Translations under genes and position numbers: made by a program | Part shown: one piece after another, positions 35,301 through 41,509 of the stretch | Numbering within the stretch: the first letter of the stretch is position 1 | How the letters are laid out: every line of letters starts with the position of its first letter | The notes under the pieces: generated by a model | Databases searched by the model: none | The model's input: only the letters and a program-made list of their open reading frames with translations | Told to the model about the DNA's origin: nothing | Assembly (NCBI GenBank): GCA_913057725.1 | Contig: CAJXOS010000046.1 | Span: 1-41,509, forward strand | Direction of reading: 5' to 3' | DNA length: 41,509 nucleotides | Source of the DNA: an uncultured Lewinella sp. | Lineage (GTDB): Bacteria; Bacteroidota; Bacteroidia; Chitinophagales; Saprospiraceae

Positions 35301-35590
35301 GCATAGATGCGACGGTAGAATTGCTACTAAAGCACCACAACATTGAGAGCTGGTCACAGTTACACGTCATTGCACCACAGCGTCTGGCCGAGTTCTTGCG
35401 AGCGGCTAACCTGCGTAGTCGAGAGAATATGATCGAGGCTTGGCAGCGGCAGGCTACTTTGGCAGAACGCGGAGCTTGGAAAGAACTCATCGCGCTACAG
35501 CGCGAATTGGAGGAGCTAAAAGAAGATACGGATCAACCTAAGATCATCCGCTACCTAGAAGAACACTTTGGAGGAAGCCCAACGGCATGA
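32378..35590 (+). CDS. Baseplate wedge protein, Pvc12-like
   Basis: The 1070-residue protein opens with the typical TDYNQHDPGVTILEYICFAL, TDLGYRADFDIEEIL segment of Pvc12-type wedge proteins in Bacteroidota. A J-like region follows (VRKVLMAHRNLCEDVDDIQI, VISKVEGVRSVEYTEVSING). Further on are a helical domain (AKQLKAYLVIFEQFLANYLM, LRELFSIEEKYVHA), an acidic insertion (GEEDDEEDELEPTN, about 569-582) and a helical C-terminus. It would pair with the Pvc11-like protein to form wedges around the spike. Its stop overlaps the tape-measure start by 4 bp (ATGA), indicating coupled translation. Confidence 0.85.
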   Translation: MEETISISRSEKLPVALDYRQLREYALKFAQQFSGAIWTDYNQHDPGVTILEYICFALTDLGYRADFDIEEILNATTGEEEPPEHSLFPPHKILPAHPQTIRDYRKLIIDQVAGVNNAWLIPIPDHNNYDGLYTVQLQLGEDYGPSTHLAVKDEVRKVLMAHRNLCEDVDDIQILQHVPITLRAKINLEIDALGEAVIARILAALEAFLTPNIETKSLEELLQEGIGINDAFDGPLPKYGFIPSDALSPLLSVIYVSQLQEVISKVEGVRSVEYTEVSINGIVAQQDEIALPANTYAVLSEEMKTGRKGRSHFQLLRSGVGVPVDLQQVQQQYKVLIVRRQKKFALELDLQAPQKVVSKKLTDIADYKSFQRLFPAAYGIGPYGLPGDADNKRRAQAKQLKAYLVIFEQFLANYLMQLAHLRELFSIEEKYVHAPSYYGQVPLDVPDLLTILRRPRQLVNPDLDAIKDEEEYGAASPRTDFERLLQQFDNSTERRSRFLDHLLARFGEVFYSDLLRKIWIGEGLSEDEISQELLSAKANYLRSYPLLSQERGKGFDYTQNSWYETKEAGEEDDEEDELEPTNVSGLEKRLYRYLSFGQYGNHPLTNFALDDFDALKGFNVQEGSKKTPKGGAGKTRLSLRELLRYGMNRENYSVIKNKNGLFGAYFHRTANAKPQLVFLHEKRDQCRKVIRTLMDWLRKIDGSSSGFFMIEHLLLRPSTSLGRRLVFDVSKSGVKHTFRSLEYHAAEQVRYLSNVLMVTASDPKNYVRLQNNGDTYLLLKLNNHPILITDKPLTAEELAGDPVKTIAEFLDKLKVGGSTQIDDWIELTPEEDYAKQVGREYFSHRLSIVLPDWPRRFQMTDFRKFFQFLVQTSIPAHLKVDIHWFSVGKFKQFEDMYRQWLQEKSREEVITRKLDQLSLGILNVLLAKDKKHEVLKEFVEQKKLADEDLREKQRAVVGAVGFAVLEETDLRIFVGIDATVELLLKHHNIESWSQLHVIAPQRLAEFLRAANLRSRENMIEAWQRQATLAERGAWKELIALQRELEELKEDTDQPKIIRYLEEHFGGSPTA

Positions 35591-38500
35591 GTAAGTCCAC
35601 CCACATAGTAGGTCGGGTAAAACTGGAAGTAGAGGTTCCTACCAAAGAAAGTGCTAGATGGGTTTTTAATCATACCAAGCACTGGGTACAGGAGCATCTG
35701 TCTCCAATGCTGGATGAGTTTTTGTCTAAGACCAGCACGAGTGATCAATTGATTAAAATCGATCGCCTCGTATTAGATGTATCAGAGCTCAGAAAGGACA
35801 ACTTCTATCAAGAGCTCACGGTGGCTTGTCGAAATGCATTAGAGTCCTATTTTTCTCAACAGGCTGCGAACCATCACAGTGTTCAAAATCCACAAGAATG
35901 GGCATATGAAGCAGTAAAATACTTCTTCGAGCATGGTCGCTTCCCGTGGTGGATCCCTACCGATAGTGGCTCCAGTCGATTGTCCAGTTTAATCCGACAG
36001 ATTCCTGCCGCACGTCTGGTACGGCTGATAAAGGTACTCCCGAGTACTTCACAGATCGAGTCGAGAGTTGTGCAGCAGATTCCAGCAACTGTTCGTCCAC
36101 AATTAATGCAGCATTTGCTTCAGCAGCATGCGAATCGTCTCAAGCGACTAGCTGCCGACTTTAAGAGCCTGCATCCCTTGGCTCCCTTGGTGCCACAGCA
36201 GCGTTTTAATCGAATACTAGAGGAGTCGCTTTTCAAAATTGCATTGCAATCTCAAGTCAAGTCTTTTGCTAATGCCAGGGATGCGGCTGTAGCCTTGATC
36301 CGAATGTTGGCGGATGCATTACAGGTGAAAGCGGCTATGCTTTGGCACCACTTTAATATTGTTAGGCAAGAGCTGGGGCGCAAAGTCGGCAGAGAACAAT
36401 TGCGATCAGCCTTCTTGAGTAATGAAGGAAAGCGTAGGTTGATCAGTGGTCAATTACAGATGTCTTCTGCGGTAGATAGTGGAGAAATGGGAGCCCAGCG
36501 TTCTAGCCGTCAATTTGAGCACTGGATGGACGATCCTACTCAGGCTCCTCCCTACCCATTCAACGCTGACATGAAATACCAACGGAAGGAAGCCCCCATT
36601 GCTACCTTGCGTTACTTCCTGAAAGCGGGCTATTTGTTGTACACCGATATCATCCAGTCGATGCAAGACCTGGAGGAATGGTTGGTGGCACAGGTTAGCG
36701 CCGATAATCAGCAACTGGCAAGCATTTTGGCTGAATTTGCGCTACATGATTTGGCACGTCGCCGCTTATATCAGCAGTTTGAGACGACTACATTCCACGC
36801 GATTATCCGTCTTCTTGCCAAGGGGGAAGGGGAGTTCGCCATGGCGCTTCATGCTTCGATCAGTAACCTATACCAGACGAGTGGGGCACCACCTTCTGCC
36901 GCCATTTATCTGGCTGAGGCACTGCTGTATCATTTAGCAGTCCAGTATAATCGGCCGCAAGGTTTGAGAGACCAACTAGAGGAGAACTATTTTCAATATC
37001 TCGTTGACTATACACCGAGTCCGATCGCGGAGAAAGTGATTCAGCAATTGAACGAAGAAAAGCAATGGGGGACGGATTTGGATATCGAACCATTTCACCA
37101 ACGCTTAGTAACAAAACGACAAGTTGCGGAGCAAGCGGAAGTAAGCCTGGAGCAGGTAATTGCATACTTGGAATTAAAGTCGAGTGCAGATCTTAGGCAG
37201 GAAACTGCGGAGGTGGCAATCGCCAAACTCATAGAGAAGAACGATGTAGAATTTCGTTCCTGGTTGTCGGAAAGCATTAAACAGGAGCAGCATTATCAAC
37301 GCTGGTCTCAAATTTTGAGTGGCGAACTTATTCAAGATCTATTGAAGTTTATCGCCGGTGGCGAATGGGAACAATTTCAGTCCCTTCAAATGGATCTTGC
37401 AGTCTTGCACTGGGACTATTTACCACCAAAAACGAGTGCGTCTCTGGTGGAATCTTCAATGGTTTTAGCGAGCTTCAATACGTTAGCTTCAGCAGGCAGT
37501 AAGTCCTCATTGGCAATGGTGTTTTGGGAGCATTATCTTGTTTTTTTATCTGGAGGGAAGAAAAGTCAACAAGCAACATTTGCTTCCACCTATTTGGAAC
37601 GGGCAGAGGAGTTAGAAAGCAATCGACAATTAAGCGGGCCTTTGATAATAGCTATTCGCCAACAAGCTCCTGCTCGCAAAGAACCGCAGGAAGACCCTGC
37701 GGAGCCAGAAGTCTCTGAAGCAATACAGGCGGTTTTCACGTATTTGTTAGAAGGAAGTTTGTCGAAACTGCCGAAAACTATGTCGGTTGCACAGATCAGT
37801 CGACAACTTGATCAGCTTGATGGTGTAGCACAAGAGCAACTCTGGGTTTTTATTCAAGAGCAACGCCCAGTGGTGATTGATCGATTACTACAATTGGCGA
37901 GCGAAGCAGCGATACTAAAGCTTATTAGCGGACAATCCAATCTCACTAAAGCTGCTATTGAAAGCTGGCAAAAAGATATCCTAGCTTTTGTCAAGGTGGC
38001 CATCAAAGGGATGGGGGTAGAGTTGTCTAGAAAAGACCTTTTGCAGGAGTTGCTACAGGTAGTTCGACAAGGATTGCCGATTAGACTCTATTCAGTGCCG
38101 ATGATCAAATCCGTATTGAGCCGTGTAGCGGAGCGAGCCGGTCTCGACTTTGCCGGCTTGAGAGATCAACTGGCTAAGGATTCGGCCGCTTTTGTAAGAG
38201 AAAATCCGCGTCTAGAATTGGTTCTGTTGCAATTGTTTGAGACTATGACTGAGCAGGAAACGGTCCAGACAGAGCAGTGGCTAGAGGTAGAGTCCTCTGG
38301 ACAAGATAAATCGAGTGCTTCTCTTGATCTGGTAGAATACTGGCTGAATACGGAAGAATGGCCTTGGTGGGGCGCGGAGCAAAATGCCTCGGACGTAGTT
38401 AAGGTAGCGCTAGATAAAGAAGTGAAAACGTTCTGGCAACTTATTCAGCGCAGGTGGACAGATGAAAAGGTGCGTCGCCGATTGATCGCCTTACTCTCCG

Positions 38501-40497
38501 ATGAGCAGCTTGCCAAGCTGTTAAAACACCGATACGGTGCGTACGTAGATTTCATATTGGCTAGCAGAACCTTAGCTCAACAGCAGTTTAGCGTTACCGA
38601 TGGGGCCCTTGGTCGGTACCGTCATTGGGCAACCATACTATCTGTGGCAACAGCGCAACAAACATTTAGCTCGTCCACTTTTCTAAACAGCTGGCTGGAG
38701 GGCTTAGCCAAAACCTTTGGACGTACACCAGAACTCATTGCGTATGGGCTTCAACGTTCTCCAAAAAGTCCAGCAGAGAATAGGATACAAGAACTCCTGC
38801 GCGAGTGGCTCGCTGATCGAATCGGACGAATTCCTGATCAATGGATTTCAGGAATCATTGCTGAACACAAAGAAACCATCAAAGAAGTTTGGCTGCAATG
38901 GAAGGACCCTCCGCAACGGCTATCAATTATTACTAGTTTGCCAGATCGGGGGCTCCAGACGCTACTTAAACACCGACATGCTGGTGTAATCGCTCCTCTG
39001 GTAAGACTAAGGCAGTGGAGTGAACAAATCATTCAACTACCCAGTAATGAACGAAGGCATGTAAGTTGGTTAGCGCTTCTGACCGCTGCGATGGATCTGA
39101 CCGTTTTTGATTGGCAGCGTTTCGTTACAAAATGGGTGGATGAATTGGTGCTAGTATTGAAGGTCCCACGAGCTGCTGTAGTGGCAAAGCTTTTGACTTC
39201 CATACGGACTTCAACAAAGGAAGGTGGCTTCCAGCAAGTCTTGGAAGCATTAAAGATTCAAGAACTAACAATAGAAGAGCAACCATCAACGACCGCAGTT
39301 GCTGAGGAAGCGACTTCAGAAGATGAAATACAGCCGACGACTTTGGCCGCTTCCCTACAAGAACAAGTACAGGCAGACCTCGGGACTCTTCGTTATTTCT
39401 TCCTTCACGGAAGTCTAAGCTATGCAGACCGACAAATCAGCAGGCAGCAGCTTCGACAGAAGATCGAGTTCTTAATGGACCGATACCCTCAGTTGCTGTT
39501 AAAAATGCTACGACAGTTCAAGGCGCTCAAGGTTCAAGAGGCGGTAGGTAGAAGGCTTAGTATGCTGTTGCCAAAACCAGGCTTGATAGCATTTTATCAA
39601 ATACAGTTGGGAACCTCCTGGGAGACCGTCCAGCAAATCTGGGCAGACTTCTTTCATTTGTTACCAGGGCTACTTCCAGTATTCCGCAAGGCCGAGCTGA
39701 ATCAGTGGTTATATAAACAGTTGTTTTCCTTGTACGAGCGTTCGCAGAAAATGCCAGGAGAAAAATGGGAGCATTTCCTTAGCTTGTTGTTTGAGGCACT
39801 GGTAGCGAAGGAGAGCTTAGACATGCGAAGCTTCGTCGATGCGTTTTCTAGTCGAGTAGAGGAAGATCAGGCACAACTATCTGTAATTCCTACCTTGTGG
39901 GAAAAGTCAAGAGGCATTCTGCGCACCCGGAAGCAAATATCAAGAAAACCTTCAGAAACTATGGACGATCAATCTGCCCAATTGGAGGAAGCTATCTACA
40001 TCCACAATGCTGGGCTGGTGCTGGTGGCGCCGTTTCTGAATCGTTATTTCCAAACGCTGGAAATGCTAGTAGATAGGTCTTTTCCTGATGTTCAGGTGGC
40101 TGATCGTGCGGTACATTTGCTCCAATACTTAGCTAGTAACCAGACAGAGAACTCAGAAGACCTGCTGGTGTTCAACAAAATCTTGTGTGGGCTACCCCTC
40201 GAAACGCCGGTTTCTGCTGGTATAGAAATAACGCAAGAAGAACGTGATCTTTCAGATTTTCTACTGCGATCGGTGCTACAAAATTGGGACATGATGAAGA
40301 ACTCTTCCGTTGAGAACTTGCAAGGAGCCTTCTTGATCCGGGAGGGGCGTCTGGTAGAAGAGGACGATCGTTGGTTGTTGTCGGTCGAGGCCAAGCCATA
40401 CGATATCACCTTAACGACCCTGCCGTGGACTTACACCATGGTTATGCTCCCTTGGATGAGCAAGCGGGTAGAGGTAGATTGGAAGCCTATGCAGTAA
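35587..40497 (+). CDS. eCIS tape-measure protein (Pvc14-like)
   Basis: This 1636-residue, mostly helical protein has the contractile-injection-system tape-measure N-terminus (VGRVKLEVEVPTKESARWVF, IDRLVLDVSELRKDNFYQEL) and C-terminus (YIHNAGLVLVAPFLNRYFQT, LSDFLLRSVLQNWDMMKNSS, EAKPYDITLTTLPWTYTMVM). Five degenerate copies of a motif like YFFxHGxxPWW occur near residues 110 (VKYFFEHGRFPWW), 339 (LRYFLKAGYLL), 714 (FTYLLEGSLSKLP), 914 (VEYWLNTEEWPWW) and 1265 (LRYFFLHGSLSYAD). Such proteins fill the tube lumen and set sheath length. It is the last gene of the operon; no Pvc15-type ATPase follows. Confidence 0.9.
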   Translation: MSKSTHIVGRVKLEVEVPTKESARWVFNHTKHWVQEHLSPMLDEFLSKTSTSDQLIKIDRLVLDVSELRKDNFYQELTVACRNALESYFSQQAANHHSVQNPQEWAYEAVKYFFEHGRFPWWIPTDSGSSRLSSLIRQIPAARLVRLIKVLPSTSQIESRVVQQIPATVRPQLMQHLLQQHANRLKRLAADFKSLHPLAPLVPQQRFNRILEESLFKIALQSQVKSFANARDAAVALIRMLADALQVKAAMLWHHFNIVRQELGRKVGREQLRSAFLSNEGKRRLISGQLQMSSAVDSGEMGAQRSSRQFEHWMDDPTQAPPYPFNADMKYQRKEAPIATLRYFLKAGYLLYTDIIQSMQDLEEWLVAQVSADNQQLASILAEFALHDLARRRLYQQFETTTFHAIIRLLAKGEGEFAMALHASISNLYQTSGAPPSAAIYLAEALLYHLAVQYNRPQGLRDQLEENYFQYLVDYTPSPIAEKVIQQLNEEKQWGTDLDIEPFHQRLVTKRQVAEQAEVSLEQVIAYLELKSSADLRQETAEVAIAKLIEKNDVEFRSWLSESIKQEQHYQRWSQILSGELIQDLLKFIAGGEWEQFQSLQMDLAVLHWDYLPPKTSASLVESSMVLASFNTLASAGSKSSLAMVFWEHYLVFLSGGKKSQQATFASTYLERAEELESNRQLSGPLIIAIRQQAPARKEPQEDPAEPEVSEAIQAVFTYLLEGSLSKLPKTMSVAQISRQLDQLDGVAQEQLWVFIQEQRPVVIDRLLQLASEAAILKLISGQSNLTKAAIESWQKDILAFVKVAIKGMGVELSRKDLLQELLQVVRQGLPIRLYSVPMIKSVLSRVAERAGLDFAGLRDQLAKDSAAFVRENPRLELVLLQLFETMTEQETVQTEQWLEVESSGQDKSSASLDLVEYWLNTEEWPWWGAEQNASDVVKVALDKEVKTFWQLIQRRWTDEKVRRRLIALLSDEQLAKLLKHRYGAYVDFILASRTLAQQQFSVTDGALGRYRHWATILSVATAQQTFSSSTFLNSWLEGLAKTFGRTPELIAYGLQRSPKSPAENRIQELLREWLADRIGRIPDQWISGIIAEHKETIKEVWLQWKDPPQRLSIITSLPDRGLQTLLKHRHAGVIAPLVRLRQWSEQIIQLPSNERRHVSWLALLTAAMDLTVFDWQRFVTKWVDELVLVLKVPRAAVVAKLLTSIRTSTKEGGFQQVLEALKIQELTIEEQPSTTAVAEEATSEDEIQPTTLAASLQEQVQADLGTLRYFFLHGSLSYADRQISRQQLRQKIEFLMDRYPQLLLKMLRQFKALKVQEAVGRRLSMLLPKPGLIAFYQIQLGTSWETVQQIWADFFHLLPGLLPVFRKAELNQWLYKQLFSLYERSQKMPGEKWEHFLSLLFEALVAKESLDMRSFVDAFSSRVEEDQAQLSVIPTLWEKSRGILRTRKQISRKPSETMDDQSAQLEEAIYIHNAGLVLVAPFLNRYFQTLEMLVDRSFPDVQVADRAVHLLQYLASNQTENSEDLLVFNKILCGLPLETPVSAGIEITQEERDLSDFLLRSVLQNWDMMKNSSVENLQGAFLIREGRLVEEDDRWLLSVEAKPYDITLTTLPWTYTMVMLPWMSKRVEVDWKPMQ

Positions 40498-40665
40498 GGA
40501 CGAAGGCTGTTTTTTAGGCTATAACATTTGAGTTAAAGATTTATTAAACCACCTTCCAGAATCGGTACATTCCCATTTTTCCAAGTTCTTAGAGAAGAAC
40601 CAAAGAGGAAATCCGACACTCTTTGACTAGTAATGATGTGTGTTTACATAACTAATAACCTTCGT
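40498..40665. other. Gap between the eCIS operon and the DUF4197 gene
   Basis: No clear intrinsic terminator follows the tape-measure stop. TTTTTT occurs at 40510-40515 without a convincing stem. A small hairpin GTTCTT-AGAG-AAGAAC lies at 40585-40600. A near -7 box (TAACATTTG, one base too long) occurs near 40524. The DUF4197 gene probably has its own promoter. Confidence 0.35.
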
Positions 40666-41403
40666 ATGAACTGGAAGAAAACAATGATGCTCATGCTGGT
40701 GGTAGCCCTCTCACTACCCGCTTTTGGCCAGCTAAAGGGCACGCTCGGCAAGCTTAGAAAACAGGCCGAGGATATCGTTAGTGGCGAGACGCCGCTGTCT
40801 CAAGAAGAAGTAGGAGCGGGTCTCAAAGAAGCCCTTAATATTGGCGTTGGAGAGGCCGTAAGCTTCTTGTCAGCTGAAGATGGTTACCTGGGTAGTTCTT
40901 ATAAAATCCTGGTGCCAGAAGAAGCTCAGAATGTGGTGAGCAAACTTAAGAACGTCCCTGGTTTCGGGGATGTAGAGCAGCAACTGGAAGAAAAGATGAA
41001 TCGCGCTGCAGAATTGGCGGTGGCCAAAGCCAAGCCCATCTTTGTAGATGCTATTACACAGCTGACTTTCCAAGATGCTATGAGCTTACTCATGGGCGAC
41101 AAAGACGCTGCCACTCGTTACCTGGAACGTACAACGACCCAGTCTTTGACGGATGCCTTTTTGCCAATTATTCAGGAAAGCTTGGATGAGGTAAACGCTC
41201 GGGAATACTGGCGCTCTGCAGTGACGGCTTACAACCGTATCCCATTTGTGCAGAAGACCAACCCAGAACTGGATCAGCACGTGACGGAAAAAGCACTTGT
41301 AGGTCTCTTTGGGCTCGTAGAAGTGAAGGAGCGCGATATCCGCGACAATACAGCTTTGCGAAATACCGAACTATTGCAAAAAGTATTTGCGAAGCAGGAT
41401 TAG
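40666..41403 (+). CDS. Secreted DUF4197 protein
   Basis: I chose the ATG at 40666 (245 residues) over one at 40633 because it puts a standard signal peptide at the N-terminus (MNWKKTMMLMLVVALSLPAF, cleavage near FGQ). The mature part is helical and matches DUF4197: LSQEEVGAGLKEALNIGVGE, YKILVPEEAQNVVSKLKNVP, AITQLTFQDAMSLLMGDKDA, ATRYLERTTT, and the near-terminal TEKALVGLFGLVEVKERDIR. This periplasmic family is widespread in Bacteroidota and Proteobacteria and has no assigned function. It lies 168 bp after the eCIS operon and is probably unrelated to it. Confidence 0.88.
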   Translation: MNWKKTMMLMLVVALSLPAFGQLKGTLGKLRKQAEDIVSGETPLSQEEVGAGLKEALNIGVGEAVSFLSAEDGYLGSSYKILVPEEAQNVVSKLKNVPGFGDVEQQLEEKMNRAAELAVAKAKPIFVDAITQLTFQDAMSLLMGDKDAATRYLERTTTQSLTDAFLPIIQESLDEVNAREYWRSAVTAYNRIPFVQKTNPELDQHVTEKALVGLFGLVEVKERDIRDNTALRNTELLQKVFAKQD

Positions 41404-41449
41404 TGTTTTAATAGCCAAAACGACATGATACTCGACTTGGACCGAGTTT

Positions 41450-41485
41450 ACTCATGTAGAAAATAAGGATAAAAGAAACATGAGT
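41450..41485. repeat. 8-bp inverted repeat at the right edge
   Basis: ACTCATGT (41450-41457) and ACATGAGT (41478-41485) are perfect inverted copies around a 20-bp purine-rich spacer. A shorter pair ACTCG/CGAGT lies just before (41430-41447). They follow the DUF4197 gene and could form a terminator-like structure or an operator for a gene beyond the window. Confidence 0.4.
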
Positions 41486-41509
41486 CATCCCGAACTTTGA
41501 GCCCACATG

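Noticed and set aside
19155..40497. Prophage or R-type tailocin
   Set aside because: No capsid, portal, terminase, holin or integrase genes; DUF4255, DUF5908 and the CIS-type tape measure with eCIS-core cargo nearby mark an eCIS instead.

Overview
The window looks like a chromosomal segment of a Bacteroidota bacterium, possibly of the Saprospiria/Lewinella type. Evidence is the protein families present (SPII lipoproteins, DUF4407, DUF4255, DUF5908, eCIS-core/DUF4157), A-rich leaders with few Shine-Dalgarno sites, and short CTCGCTTCGCTC-type intergenic repeats. The genus is not provable from this sequence. There are no capsid, portal, terminase or integrase genes, no T6SS membrane-complex genes, no tRNA or rRNA, and no CRISPR array.

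The dominant content is a complete-looking structural operon for an extracellular contractile injection system (eCIS, relatives: Afp, PVC, MAC, AlgoCIS). It runs on the + strand from 19155 to 40497 as 14 genes with gaps of 6-37 bp or overlaps: DUF4255 tube/sheath terminator, an unknown beta-rich protein, one large sheath protein, two gp19-type tube proteins, a DUF5908 peptide, a LysM baseplate hub protein, a VgrG-like spike, PAAR tip, gp25 wedge, gp6/J-like wedge, an unknown protein with a fibre-type motif, a Pvc12-like wedge and a tape-measure protein. No Pvc15-type AAA+ ATPase and no classical Pvc13 fibre lie inside the window.

Upstream on the - strand (8358 to 3293) is a three-gene cargo operon. 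Two proteins share nearly the same ~150-residue eCIS-core (DUF4157, HEAWH) N-terminus but have unrelated C-termini; one ends in a predicted zinc nucleic-acid deaminase (HGE...PCYDC). A YbjN/secretion-chaperone-like protein sits between them, its start codon directly abutting the stop of the first effector.

Between cargo and structural operons are two accessory operons. One (- strand, 14774 to 8917) has overlapping genes for a STAND-type P-loop NTPase with a membrane segment and beta-propeller, a degenerate phospholipase-D-like/Ig-like protein, and a DUF4407 membrane protein. The other (+ strand, 15023 to 18861) encodes a secreted internally duplicated Cys-rich protein, a membrane-anchored GH18 hydrolase and a small membrane protein. 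They may serve anchoring, cell-wall remodelling, release or control of the injector, but this is inferred from position only.

The left edge (1-3047) holds ordinary genes: a secreted EF-hand-like protein (cut by the window edge), a two-TM coiled-coil protein and a beta-helix lipoprotein, with a 465-bp convergent intergenic region built as a large imperfect inverted repeat of degenerate ~22-bp units. The right edge holds a secreted DUF4197 protein.
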